Shown here: positions 37,121 through 46,494 of the stretch, one piece after another
Position numbering within the stretch: the first letter of the stretch is position 1
Layout: every line of letters starts with the position of its first letter
DNA from: an uncultured Opitutales bacterium
GTDB lineage: Bacteria; Verrucomicrobiota; Verrucomicrobiia; Opitutales; Seribacteraceae
Assembly: GCA_943789375.1 (NCBI GenBank)
Contig: CALSTX010000019.1
Coordinates: forward strand, 1 to 64,000
DNA: 64,000 nucleotides
Reading direction: 5' to 3'
Translations under genes and position numbers: made by a program
Notes under the pieces: generated by a model
What the model was told of the DNA's origin: nothing
The model's input: the letters and a program-made list of their open reading frames with translations, nothing else
Databases searched by the model: none

Positions 37121-38081
37121 GTGATCGTTCGACAATCATTTTTATTTTTTCTTTTAATAACCCTTCCACCTGCAATGCATTGTATTGGACAGGTACGAGG
37201 TGCAGAACTGATACAGGAAAGCAACCAAACACAGGTTCCCGGGATGAGCTATCGGGACGCAACCGTTTATGGGTTGGTGGAGGGCATTACGGAATTTCTC
37301 CCGATTTCATCAACAGGTCATTTAATTTTAGTTTCAGAAGCTTTGTCTGAGCAGCCGAAAACAAAAGAGCACAAGGAAGCCATTAATGCCTATCTTATTG
37401 TTATTCAAGCTGGAGCTATTTTGGCCGTTGCTTTACTCTACAGAAAAGAAATATGGTCGATAGCGCTAGGGATTTTAGGCCTAGACCCTCGTGGTAAAAG
37501 GTTAGGCATAAATCTATTGTTGGGATTTCTACCTGCCGCTATGATTGGGCCTTTTCTCGATGACATCATTGAAAGTGCTCTGTTTGGTTTATTACCCATT
37601 GCAATCGCTCTACTTGCTGGGGGTCTTTTGATGTTATGGGCAGAAGTCCGTAAAAAACGACAAAGCACTGAATTGTCTGCGGCCAATGATAAAACATTGG
37701 ATGATTTAACATACTCTAAATTCCTTATGTATTGGTTTTATGCAGTGTGTTGCAATGTGGCCTGGCACAAGTCGTTCAATGATGACGATTGTGGGTGGTT
37801 ATTTAGTGGGGCTAGAAAGAGCCAGAGCCGCAGAATTTAGTTTTTTACTTGGTTTGATTACCTTAACCGCGGCGGCAGCCTACAAGGGCCTTACTAAATG
37901 GGAAGTTATGAGAGACAATTTGGAACTTGGCCCAGTTTTATGGGGTTGCCTGGTTGCAGGTATGTCAGCTGGGCTGTCGGTTTATTGGTTGGTTAGTTAT
38001 TTAACCCGCCGAGGCCTTGGATTATTTGTATGGTACCGTGTTATTCTATCATTGGTCGTTTTTTACTTTTACTTCTCTTGA
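37121..38081 (+). CDS. uppP: Undecaprenyl-diphosphatase, with an apparent one-base insertion
   Basis: BacA/UppP family membrane phosphatase recycling the C55 lipid carrier of wall synthesis. The first frame from a GTG at 37121 gives a hydrophobic leader, then YGLVEGITEFLPISSTGHLIL (catalytic E..PxSSxxH), IVIQAGAILAVALLYRKEI, and the middle helices, to KFLMYWF. The frame then shifts between 37721 and 37733 and continues as GFMQCVAMWPGTSRSMMTIVGGYLVGL (second catalytic motif) to a stop at 38081. The length of 961 bases is 3x320 plus one, as one inserted base would give; the corrected protein has about 319 residues. As the gene is normally essential or near so, base-calling error is more likely than decay. 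The leader of about 40 residues is longer than usual. Confidence 0.88.
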
Positions 38082-38101
38082 GATTGTTTGATTAACTTGG
38101 C

Positions 38102-38130
38102 TTGACCATCTGAGGAACAAATGCTTTAAT
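38102..38130 (+). promoter_or_regulatory. Likely promoter of rpmF-plsX-fabH
   Basis: TTGACC (38102-38107), 17-base spacer, TTTAAT (38125-38130). A start site about 7 bases further would leave almost no leader before the rpmF ATG at 38142. An inverted repeat AAATGC/GCATTT (38119-38138) overlaps the -10 box and could be an operator. Confidence 0.5.
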
Positions 38131-38141
38131 CAGCATTTGCT

Positions 38142-38318
38142 ATGGGACAGCCAAAAAGAAAAAACTCCAAGCAACGCAGTCGTAAAAGACGCGGAGCTAA
38201 TCGATTCAAAGCACCTCTTTTATCCAAGGAGGTTGACGGGTCTATGTCTCGTCCACATCGCGTGAACCCGGAAACTGGGCAGTATCGCGGTAAGCAAGTA
38301 CTAGACGTAGAGGTTTAA
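38142..38318 (+). CDS. rpmF: 50S ribosomal protein L32
   Basis: 58 residues. The start MGQPKRKNSKQRSRKRRGANR is the family signature; the end, RPHRVNPETGQYRGKQVLD, matches the version common in Verrucomicrobia, which lacks the four zinc cysteines. It is followed 20 bases later by plsX and then fabH, the widely conserved rpmF-plsX-fabH order linking ribosome and lipid synthesis. Confidence 0.95.
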   Translation: MGQPKRKNSKQRSRKRRGANRFKAPLLSKEVDGSMSRPHRVNPETGQYRGKQVLDVEV

Positions 38319-38338
38319 TTTGCGTTTGAGGCTTCGGC

Positions 38339-39418
38339 ATGAATAAGACCGAGGCACGGATAACCCTTGCTATTGATGCAATGGGTGGAGATCAGGGTCC
38401 AAAGGAAGTATTAGCTGGGGTAGCGAAAGCTGTTGATATATCACCAAGGAATACAAACTTTATGCTTTTCGGGCAAGAGGATGTATTGGGTGACATTATT
38501 TCAAAAGATCCAGTTCTTTCAACACCCCAGATAAGTGTCAGGCATGCCCCTGAGGTTGTTGGAATGGAAGAAAAACCTATTGCCGGAATTAAAGGAAAGA
38601 AGAATTCATCCATGTCCCTGGCGCTCAATGCGCTGAAGGAAGGAGAAGCCGATGCCCTTTTAAGTTGCGGAAATACGGGTTGCTTAATGGCAGGTAGTGC
38701 AATTCGTTTACGGACACTCGAAGGGGTTGAGAGACCCGCACTTTGTACAATTTGGCCTGGGCGGGAACGGTATTTTACTTTGTTAGATGCGGGGGCTAAT
38801 CCCCATGCAAAGCCTTATCATATTGTACAAAATGCGGTTTTAGGCTCAAACTATGCACGCGTTGCTCTTGGGTTGGTACGCCCCAAAGTCGGTTTGCTTA
38901 CCATAGGCACAGAGGAGGGAAAGGGAAATGAGGTCATTCATGAAACCCATGCAATGCTTAAGGATATTGACGGCAGCATCATTAATTACGCTGGTCTCAT
39001 TGAGGGTTTCCAAATTTTTGAAAATGTAGTGGATGTCGTTGTCTGTGATGGATTTGTGGGGAACATAGTTCTCAAGGCATGCGAGTCTTTGAGTAAGTTA
39101 ATCAGTAGTTTCCTTGATGAAGAATTAAGAAGAAACGCTCTGCGGAAAACAGGGGCGCTTCTATCCAAAGGAGCGTTTCGAAGCCTTAAACAACGGATAA
39201 ACCCGGAGCAATTCGGGGGGGCTCCCTTGCTTGGCCTTACCAAAAATGTTATCAAAGCCCATGGATCTTCGAATCAAAATCATATTTGTGGAGCGATTAA
39301 AATCGGACTTGATCTTGTGCAACACGACATGCTTTCCCAAGTTCTCGATGATATTCGAGAAAGCAATGAAATTATCCGTCCTCAAAATCCTTTAAAAAAC
39401 CGGCCTTCAAATTCTTAA
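38339..39418 (+). CDS. plsX: Phosphate acyltransferase PlsX
   Basis: 359 residues. Makes acyl-phosphate from acyl-ACP for phospholipid synthesis. Landmarks are LAIDAMGGDQGPKEVLAGVAKA at the start, SMSLALNALKEGEADALLSCGNTGCLMA, RPALCTIWPG, LDAGANPHAKPYH, VGLLTIGTEEGKGNE and DVVVCDGFVGNIVLK. Its stop codon is directly followed by the fabH start, so the two are coupled. Soluble, membrane-peripheral in known relatives. Confidence 0.96.
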   Translation: MNKTEARITLAIDAMGGDQGPKEVLAGVAKAVDISPRNTNFMLFGQEDVLGDIISKDPVLSTPQISVRHAPEVVGMEEKPIAGIKGKKNSSMSLALNALKEGEADALLSCGNTGCLMAGSAIRLRTLEGVERPALCTIWPGRERYFTLLDAGANPHAKPYHIVQNAVLGSNYARVALGLVRPKVGLLTIGTEEGKGNEVIHETHAMLKDIDGSIINYAGLIEGFQIFENVVDVVVCDGFVGNIVLKACESLSKLISSFLDEELRRNALRKTGALLSKGAFRSLKQRINPEQFGGAPLLGLTKNVIKAHGSSNQNHICGAIKIGLDLVQHDMLSQVLDDIRESNEIIRPQNPLKNRPSNS

Positions 39419-40408
39419 ATGAGTACTGGTGAATGTAGTGTTATTCTGGGAGTTGGATCTTTTGTTCCTTCCAAAGTTGTCGACAACGCAGAACTCAGTA
39501 AAAAAGTAGATACATCTGATGAATGGATTCAATCGAGAACAGGGATCCAGCAAAGACATTTTGCAGATGATCAAGAGTCTACTAGTGATTTGGCCCTCGG
39601 TGCAGCCCGGAATGCAATTTCAAATGCGGGCATATCTACAGATTTAATTGATTTAGTAGTGGTGGCGACCATCACTCCTGATATGGCATTCCCTTCAACC
39701 GCTTGTCAGTTGCAGCATAAACTTGGGTTAGGGAAGGTTGCGTCTTTCGATTTGGAAGCAGCATGCTCAGGTTTTTTATACGCTCTAGATGTGGCCGACG
39801 CGATGCTAGCTTCTGGAAGATACAGGCATGCACTCGTGGTGGGAGCCGAAAAAATGTCTAGCATAATGGATTGGAAGGACCGGACTACCTGTGTGCTTTT
39901 TGGTGATGGTGCAGGGGCAGTGGTATTAGGTCGGAAAGGAAAGGGGCCTCAACTATTGGGCTTCCAATCCGGTGCAGATGGTGCAAATCCGACGCTTTTA
40001 TACCAGCCAGCTGGTGGATCGAAAGCACCAGCAAGTAAAAATTCCATTGAGAATCGTGAACATTTTTTGCGTATGAATGGGAGGGAGATTTTCAAGTCTG
40101 CTGTTCGAGTTATGGAAATGGCATCAAGGCAGTTATTGGCTGCTCATGATATTGATCCGGCTGAGGTCGATCATGTTATTCCCCATCAGGCAAATGTTCG
40201 GATTGTGGAGAGCTTAGCCAACCGACTTGAGTTACCCATCGATAAATTCTTCTGCAACCTTGAAAGGCATGGCAATACCTCTGCTGCTTCTATTCCCCTT
40301 GCTTTAGATGAAGCAACTAGATTAGGAATCTTGAAACCTGGTCAATTAGGTTTAATGGTTGCTTTCGGTGCAGGCTTGACTTGGTCCGCAACCCTTGTTC
40401 GATTCTAA
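39419..40408 (+). CDS. fabH: Beta-ketoacyl-ACP synthase III
   Basis: 329 residues. Condenses acetyl-CoA with malonyl-ACP to start fatty-acid synthesis. Catalytic Cys lies in LEAACSGFLYAL, His in VIPHQANVRI and Asn in ERHGNTSAASIP. DEWIQSRTGIQQRH and the C-terminal GLMVAFGAGLTWSA complete the family pattern. It follows plsX without a gap, and the BamD-like gene begins 17 bases after it, so transcription probably continues into the outer-membrane genes. Confidence 0.97.
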   Translation: MSTGECSVILGVGSFVPSKVVDNAELSKKVDTSDEWIQSRTGIQQRHFADDQESTSDLALGAARNAISNAGISTDLIDLVVVATITPDMAFPSTACQLQHKLGLGKVASFDLEAACSGFLYALDVADAMLASGRYRHALVVGAEKMSSIMDWKDRTTCVLFGDGAGAVVLGRKGKGPQLLGFQSGADGANPTLLYQPAGGSKAPASKNSIENREHFLRMNGREIFKSAVRVMEMASRQLLAAHDIDPAEVDHVIPHQANVRIVESLANRLELPIDKFFCNLERHGNTSAASIPLALDEATRLGILKPGQLGLMVAFGAGLTWSATLVRF

Positions 40409-40425
40409 CAGATACTTTTTTTCTA

Positions 40426-41532
40426 ATGAAATCTTTTCCTCTAGTTCTCTCCCTCTGTTTTTTTATTACTTGTTTAAGTTTCCTTGAAAGTGCTCCCGCA
40501 CCGAGGAAACCAGGTTTAAGTGACAAAGAGTACACTTTTCCGGGAACTGGATTTTTCATTAAAGACCGTACTCCTTATTCTCAAGAAGAAGCCAAGCGTT
40601 GGTTTTTGCAGGCACATAAGCTACAGAAACAGGGTTCATTGAGAAAAGCGTTGGGTCTCTATGAAAAATTTACCAAAAGAAGATCGGATGCCATGGTTTC
40701 AATTCAAGGAAAAAAGATAATTGTGGGAGCTGAATCCCTCTACAGAGCATCAATTTTACGGGAAAAGAAAGGGGATTGGCAGAAGGGTTTCGAACATCTT
40801 CGCTTACTCGCTAAGGCATACACTGCGTATGATTTTGAGCGAGTTGCTGAGTCATTAATGCGTCTTGCTGAGCGGTTGGCCAAAGATGATTTACCCCGCA
40901 AATGGGGAGTATTCCCCCGCTTCCGGTCTGGCAGTCAGGACCGTGTGCGATTAGACGAAATCGCCAACCTTGCCAGAGGTCCCAGGTTTGCACCCCGTGC
41001 CTTGATGGCTCTTGCAGAGATTGCACTTAAAGATGACAAAGAGGAAGAAGCAGTGGATGCACTTGAGAGAATTGTAAATCTTTACCCTGAAAATTACATG
41101 TCTGAAAAAGCGTATTTTATGTTGGCTAAGGTTTATGAAGATAGGGTGTCTGGTCCCGCATATGATCAAGGCTCAACACTCAAGGCACTCAACTTTTATG
41201 AAGATTATCTTATTTTATACGCAAAACCACCTGCTCAAAGTATTCATGAATCGATTAAATCTTACGAGGCACGCGTCCTAGTATCGAAAGAACGATTTAA
41301 TGCAGCTGAAGACGGAAGAAATCAAATGCGTCAAACTCTTGCTGAAAGCAAACTTGAAGTTGCTCAATATATTGAGAAGTATGGGAAGTACTTTCTTGTT
41401 AGATGGCGAGAACTTGGTAACCGCCCTGCCTTGCAGTTTTACAATGAAGCCATAAACTCCGCCCCTGAATCAGATGCTGCTCGAGTGGCAGAGAAAAAAG
41501 TGGCGGAATTGAAAGCAATGAATGAAAAATAA
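40426..41532 (+). CDS. BamD-like exported TPR protein
   Basis: 368 residues from the ATG at 40426, chosen because it begins a signal peptide (FPLVLSLCFFITCLSFLES); the frame is open further upstream within fabH. TPR-like repeats follow, e.g. AKRWFLQAHKLQKQGSLRKALGLYEKF, APRALMALAEIALKDDKEEEAVDALERIVNLYP and SEKAYFMLAKVYED. Repeats of this kind with this spacing are found in BamD/YfiO outer-membrane assembly proteins. Unlike BamD there is no lipobox at the cleavage site. It overlaps the LptE-like gene by 11 bases; an envelope-assembly role is inferred from that neighbour. Confidence 0.7.
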   Translation: MKSFPLVLSLCFFITCLSFLESAPAPRKPGLSDKEYTFPGTGFFIKDRTPYSQEEAKRWFLQAHKLQKQGSLRKALGLYEKFTKRRSDAMVSIQGKKIIVGAESLYRASILREKKGDWQKGFEHLRLLAKAYTAYDFERVAESLMRLAERLAKDDLPRKWGVFPRFRSGSQDRVRLDEIANLARGPRFAPRALMALAEIALKDDKEEEAVDALERIVNLYPENYMSEKAYFMLAKVYEDRVSGPAYDQGSTLKALNFYEDYLILYAKPPAQSIHESIKSYEARVLVSKERFNAAEDGRNQMRQTLAESKLEVAQYIEKYGKYFLVRWRELGNRPALQFYNEAINSAPESDAARVAEKKVAELKAMNEK

Positions 41533-42040
41533 GAAATTTAGACCTCTTTGGGTTTTTATTTTCGGCATTCTTTTTCTTTCAAGTTGCAGGTACCAAGCGG
41601 GTTATCCCGGGGAAGATGATGGCAGGTCGATATCTATACGAGTTGAAAACCGTTCTTTAGCCGGACAACTTGGACCCATTCTTAACCGTAGTGTAAAAGA
41701 TGAAATTCTTCGTATTGGTGTTCATCATTTGGTTACAGAGACTGAGAATGCTCACTCCCGTGTTAAGATTACAATCGAAGATTATCAGAAGAGTGCACAG
41801 GCATACAATTCTAATGATTCGCTGCTAGCCTCAGGGTTTGAGCTCAGCGTGCAGGCAAAAGTGGAAATATCCAAGACGAAATACAATCACAGGTCTAAGG
41901 TTTTCACTCTTTTTTCCCGAGGTCATGTCATGCGCCTTTCTTCTCTTGAGCAACCTAAAGATCGTCAAGCCCTTGCCGATATTGCCCGGGATCTTGGTTC
42001 CCGTATTGCCCAACGTTTAGCCTACCAAACATTGAACTAA
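41522..42040 (+). CDS. LptE-like LPS-assembly lipoprotein
   Basis: 172 residues. The lipoprotein signal ends FLSSCRYQAGYPG. The body has the LptE pattern: SISIRVENRSLAGQLGPILNRSVKDEILR, strands with alternating hydrophobics (RVKITIEDYQKSAQAY) and a C-terminal helix DIARDLGSRIAQRLAYQTL. LptE forms the plug of the LptD pore that inserts LPS into the outer membrane. It overlaps the preceding BamD-like gene, so both are made together. The family is divergent and assignment rests on pattern and context; implies a diderm envelope. Confidence 0.72.
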   Translation: MKNKKFRPLWVFIFGILFLSSCRYQAGYPGEDDGRSISIRVENRSLAGQLGPILNRSVKDEILRIGVHHLVTETENAHSRVKITIEDYQKSAQAYNSNDSLLASGFELSVQAKVEISKTKYNHRSKVFTLFSRGHVMRLSSLEQPKDRQALADIARDLGSRIAQRLAYQTLN

Positions 42041-42050
42041 TAAAGTTTTT

Positions 42051-42704
42051 ATGAAAATTCTAGCCCCTTCGATTTTAGCAGGTAATCACGCGAATTTATC
42101 GAATGCACTACAAGTTGCTGAGGATGATGGCAGAAAGTGGATCCACCTCGATATTATGGATGGTCACTTTGTGCCAAACCTTAGTTTCGGACCTCAAACT
42201 GTTGCTGATTTACGCAAAGGTTCTGAGTTGTTTTTTGATGTTCACCTCATGCTTGACCAGCCAGATAAGTACATTGACCCCTTTGTTGAGGCAGGATCTG
42301 ACCTCATAAGTATACATCTGGAACCAGAATACGATCACCAAGCTGCCTTAAACAGAATTAAAGATGCAGGAGTGAAAACTGGACTGGTGATTAACCCGGA
42401 TACTCCGATCGATGGCCTTTTACCCTATTTAGATCAAATTGACCTTGTTTTATTCATGACTGTTTTCCCTGGCTTTGGAGGGCAAAAGTTTATTGAAGAA
42501 GTTTTAGTCAAATCCAAGGAAATCTCCAAGCTCAGAACTGAAGGGAAGGGTAATTACCTTATTGAGGTCGATGGGGGCGTTGGACCCGAGCACGTACAAC
42601 CTTGTCTTAATGCAGGCGTCGATATTTTTGTTGCTGGGACTGCTTACTATCAGAGAAACGACATAGGCAGAAAAGAATTTGCCGAGTCTATCGAGCTAGT
42701 TTGA
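42051..42704 (+). CDS. rpe: Ribulose-phosphate 3-epimerase
   Basis: 217 residues. Interconverts ribulose-5-P and xylulose-5-P. Family blocks are LAPSILAGNHANL, WIHLDIMDGHFVPNLSFGP (metal ligands), FFDVHLMLDQP, SIHLEPE, GLVINPDTP, FMTVFPGFGGQKFI and IEVDGGVGPEHV. It is last in the plus-strand run starting at uppP/rpmF, 10 bases after the LptE-like gene. Its stop codon lies inside the loop of a 12-base hairpin. Confidence 0.97.
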   Translation: MKILAPSILAGNHANLSNALQVAEDDGRKWIHLDIMDGHFVPNLSFGPQTVADLRKGSELFFDVHLMLDQPDKYIDPFVEAGSDLISIHLEPEYDHQAALNRIKDAGVKTGLVINPDTPIDGLLPYLDQIDLVLFMTVFPGFGGQKFIEEVLVKSKEISKLRTEGKGNYLIEVDGGVGPEHVQPCLNAGVDIFVAGTAYYQRNDIGRKEFAESIELV

Positions 42705-42717
42705 TTAGCTCGATAGA
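42687..42717. terminator. Hairpin between convergent rpe and hppA
   Basis: TCTATCGAGCTA and TAGCTCGATAGA form a perfect 12-base stem around loop GTTTGAT, which holds the rpe stop codon. No T run follows on either strand, so it may act as a processing or mRNA-stabilising barrier rather than a textbook terminator. Confidence 0.6.
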
Positions 42718-42730
42718 CCCTTTAAATTCT

Positions 42731-44947
42731 TTAAACTTTAAGAAACGGGGCTAAGACTAAGGCGACTACTGACATTAGCTTAAGCAAGATGTTCAACGAT
42801 GGACCGGAGGTATCTTTTAATGGGTCACCAACTGTATCACCAACAACTGCTGCTTTGTGAACATCAGAGCCTTTTCCGTGAACTACACCATCAATTTCAT
42901 AGCCTTCTTCCACCATCTTTTTGGCATTATCCCAAGCACCACCAGCGTTAGACTGAAAGAGTGCCAAGAGAACGCCGGAAGCGGTTACACCTGCGAGTAA
43001 TCCGCCTAACATAACACCTCCACTTCCTGGGAAAAGATAGTTTCCTCCAATGCCAACGGCGATCGGGGTGAGAATGGCAACCATTCCAGGGGCAACCATT
43101 TCTTTAATAGCTGATTGGGTTGAAATTTCTACACACTTTCCATATTCGGCTGAGTCGATGGCTTCATCAAAACTCTTTCGTTCGTCTTCTGACCATTCAT
43201 CAGACGGTTTTCCCTCATTGCGACCCATAATTTCTAGAGCTTTCTTTAAGGCAGGGATATCACGAAACTGACGTCGCACTTCCTGAATCATTGACATAGC
43301 TGCCCTTCCAACTGCTCCCATGGCAAGGGCACTGAACAAGAACGGAAGCATGGCACCAATAAACAAGCCAGCCATGACTTTCGGAGCTGATACATCGATG
43401 ACATCAATGCCCGCAGTTTCTTTAAACGCGGCAAAAAGTGCTAGTGCAGTTAAGGCAGCGGAGCCAATGGCAAAACCTTTTCCAATGGCAGCGGTTGTAT
43501 TACCAACAGCGTCAAGTTTATCTGTTCGCTGGCGAACCTCAGGAGGTAACTCGGCCATTTCTGCAATTCCACCTGCATTGTCTGAAATCGGACCGTAGGC
43601 ATCAACCGCAAGTTGAATTCCTGTGTTTGAAAGCATACCAACTGCTGCAATGGCAATTCCGTATAAACCAGCAAGCTCGTAAGCACCAACCACGGCAGCT
43701 GCAAGGACAAGAATAGGAAAAGTCGTTGAAATCATGCCAACACCTAATCCTGAGATTATGTTGGTGGCGTAACCTGTGATAGATTGTTCAACAATATCTT
43801 TCACAGGCTTTTTTCCTGTGCCTGTGTAGTGTTCGGTGATTAAACCAATTGCGAGACCTGCGATTAAGCCGATGATGGTGGCCCAAAACACACCCATTGC
43901 TGTGTAAGTTATACCGTTATAGACCCAAGATTCTGGTAGGAAATGGTTAATGAGGTAGTAAGAAGCCGCGATCATGATCGCTGATGAAGCGAATTCACCA
44001 GTATTTAATGCTTTCTGGGGGTCATCTCCGTCTTTAACTTTAACTAGAAAAGTACCCAAGATAGAGGTGAAGATTCCAACCGCACCAAGGATTAAAGGAA
44101 GGATCACGGGAGATAAGGCTTCTATCTGGTTGGAGTTAGAAGAAAAAACATCAACACCAGCTACGATAGCTGCACCCAATACCATGGTCGCAATGATCGA
44201 GCCAACATAGGACTCAAAAAGGTCAGCACCCATACCAGCCACATCTCCCACATTATCCCCTACATTATCTGCAATGGTGGCAGGGTTAAGAGGGTGATCT
44301 TCTGGGATCCCAGCTTCCACTTTACCAACGAGGTCAGCTCCTACATCTGCGGCTTTCGTGTATATTCCTCCCCCAACTCGAGCAAAAAGAGCGATGGACG
44401 ACGCACCAAAGGAAAATCCGGTAAGAACCGAAAGAGTTACTCCTAACGAGCCACCTTCTTCAAAAGCACCGAAATGATTTCCGAAGTAGTAAAACAATCC
44501 ACCTAGACCTAAAATTCCAAGACCAACAACGCCAAGTCCCATAACTGCACCACCGGAAAACGCGACTTCTAAGGCCTTACCTAAACTATCTTTAGCAGCA
44601 TTGGCTGTGCGTACATTGGCTTTGGTGGCTACTTTCATGCCAAGATAGCCAGCTAGGGCAGAGCAAAAAGCCCCGACGGCAAATGATACAGCGACCAAGG
44701 AGTGGCTTTTATCGTTTTGGGATCCGCTCCAATAAAGAAGAGCCGCTACCGCAATCACAAAGATAATTAAAACCCGGTATTCGGCTCGTAAAAATGCCAT
44801 GGCACCTTCTTGAATACTGCGAGCAATTTTCGACATGCGCTCACTGCCCTCAGGGGCTGCGTTGATGGTTTGGGTTTTCCACCAAGTAAAGAGTAGGGCA
44901 ATTACCCCAGCGACTGGTAGTGATAGGAGGAGGTTTTCTAAGTTCAT
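42731..44947 (-). CDS. hppA: Membrane-bound ion-translocating pyrophosphatase
   Basis: 738 residues, about 16 membrane helices. Couples PPi hydrolysis to H+ or Na+ export. Catalytic loops are visible: [47 protein letters not shown] (read in parts) and the C-terminal [23 protein letters not shown]. The site [20 protein letters not shown] carries Ala where K+-independent enzymes have Lys, so this is the K+-dependent type; such enzymes include both Na+ and H+ pumps, and I cannot decide which. It would use PPi formed in biosynthesis and can be linked functionally to ppdK. It faces rpe and has its own promoter region of about 200 bases with two tandem GATCGATTTT copies. Confidence 0.96.
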   Translation of the reverse strand: MNLENLLLSLPVAGVIALLFTWWKTQTINAAPEGSERMSKIARSIQEGAMAFLRAEYRVLIIFVIAVAALLYWSGSQNDKSHSLVAVSFAVGAFCSALAGYLGMKVATKANVRTANAAKDSLGKALEVAFSGGAVMGLGVVGLGILGLGGLFYYFGNHFGAFEEGGSLGVTLSVLTGFSFGASSIALFARVGGGIYTKAADVGADLVGKVEAGIPEDHPLNPATIADNVGDNVGDVAGMGADLFESYVGSIIATMVLGAAIVAGVDVFSSNSNQIEALSPVILPLILGAVGIFTSILGTFLVKVKDGDDPQKALNTGEFASSAIMIAASYYLINHFLPESWVYNGITYTAMGVFWATIIGLIAGLAIGLITEHYTGTGKKPVKDIVEQSITGYATNIISGLGVGMISTTFPILVLAAAVVGAYELAGLYGIAIAAVGMLSNTGIQLAVDAYGPISDNAGGIAEMAELPPEVRQRTDKLDAVGNTTAAIGKGFAIGSAALTALALFAAFKETAGIDVIDVSAPKVMAGLFIGAMLPFLFSALAMGAVGRAAMSMIQEVRRQFRDIPALKKALEIMGRNEGKPSDEWSEDERKSFDEAIDSAEYGKCVEISTQSAIKEMVAPGMVAILTPIAVGIGGNYLFPGSGGVMLGGLLAGVTASGVLLALFQSNAGGAWDNAKKMVEEGYEIDGVVHGKGSDVHKAAVVGDTVGDPLKDTSGPSLNILLKLMSVVALVLAPFLKV

Positions 44948-45149
44948 GATTGAGCTGGAATTATTCTTTAGTAAACGATTATTTGTGATCGGAATAGATC
45001 GATTTTGATCGATTTTGAGTAAATTGCAAGGTCGAAAGAGGAGGAATAATCGGTTATTTCAGATTTTATTTTATCCTTAAGAGCATCAGTTTATCCACCT
45101 CCTTTTCTTCAACCTTGCAATTGGTTTTAGAATTTACACCATAACCTAC

Positions 45150-46337
45150 ATGAGAAATTCATTCCTTTGTCTTTTAATAGCCGTTGTATCCTCTTTGTTT
45201 TACTCTTGCGAAAATCGTTACAGGAATCGAGGGCAGTCAGTTTCCGCTCAGCAAGGTGTTGAAACCTTAAAGCGTACTTCTTCCAAACAGGTTCAGCAAG
45301 AGGGCTTATCCAAAGATGCTTACCAGGTTTCTGCATCTGAATTTGATGAGTTTTTTGCTTATCGATATGGTCTTCTATATCAAAAATTTTCGGATACCCC
45401 TTTCAGTGGGAGGGTTGTCACTGCTGAAGAAGGTGAAGAAGGTGATTTTGTCTCTTTGGACGAAGGTTGGATGGATGGAAAAAAACATGGCGTAAGTACC
45501 CGTTGGTTTTCCAATGGTATAAAAATGTATGAGCGGAACTACAATGGTGGGAAATGGCATGGTACAGTCACCCGTTGGTGGCCCAATGGGCAAAAAATGT
45601 ATGTGAGAGCTTACACTGAAGGTAAGAGACACGGCAAGGAAGCAACTTGGAGATCAGACGGCACTCCAATTAATCTCTCAACCACAAAGCCTTCCCAAGA
45701 TGCTGAAACTGCTACAAGTTTTGAAAGTGCTCCAGATCAGGAAGATAATTTGCCCAGTGTATCTATACCTGAATCTACCAGTTTGATCGAACCAAGCCCT
45801 GCGGTTGATACCCCCCAATCTTTTGATCCTGCTAATGTTGAGCCAAGTTTTGAACCCATTGGCTTACCTGCTGAGCCTGCTTTGGAGCCTGAAATGACGG
45901 ATTCGTTTCCTGTTTTCGAACCATTGGGAGACCCTGTTGGTTCAACCGAAGCACCGAGTCAACCTGAGCCTGATTTGGGCTTACCTCCACTATCTGAGCC
46001 GAGCGGATCCAATGACAGTGATCTTCCTGCTTTTCCTGCTCCCCAACCTGATATGCCGAGTAACTCCTCAGGAGGTGATGAACTTCCCCCTATGCCAGTA
46101 ACTGAAGAAGCTGCTCCTCGTGACGATTTACCTCCTTTACCTGGTGCAACTGCACGGGAGCCAGATGGGCTGCCACCGTTAGCGGAAGGCACCCCCGAAG
46201 GTTTACCCTCTATGCCCTCAGATGGTGGGTTACCTCCTCTTCCTGGAGATGGTGGGTTACCCCCCTTACCAGGAGACGGTGGCTTACCTCCATTGCCCGG
46301 AGATGGTGGGTTACCCCCCTTACCCCCGCTTCCTTGA
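45150..46337 (+). CDS. MORN_2-repeat lipoprotein with DGGLPPLPG tail
   Basis: 395 residues. The lipoprotein signal ends at Cys20 (LFYSC). Residues about 80-175 hold three to four MORN_2/YwqK units, e.g. WMDGKKHGVSTRWFSNG, YNGGKWHGTVTRWWPNGQKMY and YTEGKRHGKEATWRSDG. The remaining 215 residues are acidic and proline-rich, ending in three and a half copies of DGGLPPLPG. Composition and layout match the protein at 19877, though that tail uses NPF motifs instead. It is 157 bases ahead of a GYF_2-domain membrane protein; GYF domains bind proline-rich ligands, so the pair may interact. Function unknown; a surface or periplasmic location is inferred. Confidence 0.82.
   Translation: MRNSFLCLLIAVVSSLFYSCENRYRNRGQSVSAQQGVETLKRTSSKQVQQEGLSKDAYQVSASEFDEFFAYRYGLLYQKFSDTPFSGRVVTAEEGEEGDFVSLDEGWMDGKKHGVSTRWFSNGIKMYERNYNGGKWHGTVTRWWPNGQKMYVRAYTEGKRHGKEATWRSDGTPINLSTTKPSQDAETATSFESAPDQEDNLPSVSIPESTSLIEPSPAVDTPQSFDPANVEPSFEPIGLPAEPALEPEMTDSFPVFEPLGDPVGSTEAPSQPEPDLGLPPLSEPSGSNDSDLPAFPAPQPDMPSNSSGGDELPPMPVTEEAAPRDDLPPLPGATAREPDGLPPLAEGTPEGLPSMPSDGGLPPLPGDGGLPPLPGDGGLPPLPGDGGLPPLPPLP
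46221..46325 (+). repeat. 27-base in-frame tandem repeat in the MORN_2 lipoprotein
   Basis: Units start at 46221, 46248, 46275 and 46302 (the last is partial, 24 bases). Each encodes DGGLPPLPG. Units differ mostly at third codon positions, so the peptide is conserved more than the DNA. Confidence 0.92.
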
Positions 46338-46494
46338 TAAACTGACTTTCATTTCACGAGTCTGTCAAAAGCTCAGCCTGTTGAGCTTGTATTTCTTTCA
46401 TTGATGTCTGGTAAATTTTTTGGATGAACGATTTTATGGATTGAGCTTCTAGAGCGTTCGATCATTAAATAAGCTTTATTTTTATGCTGAGTAA

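Noticed and set aside
44990-45016. Two GATCGATTTT copies upstream of hppA as an operator
   Set aside because: Only two short copies in AT-rich sequence; no support for regulator binding.
46221-46325. CRISPR-like array
   Set aside because: Units are contiguous, in frame and without spacers.
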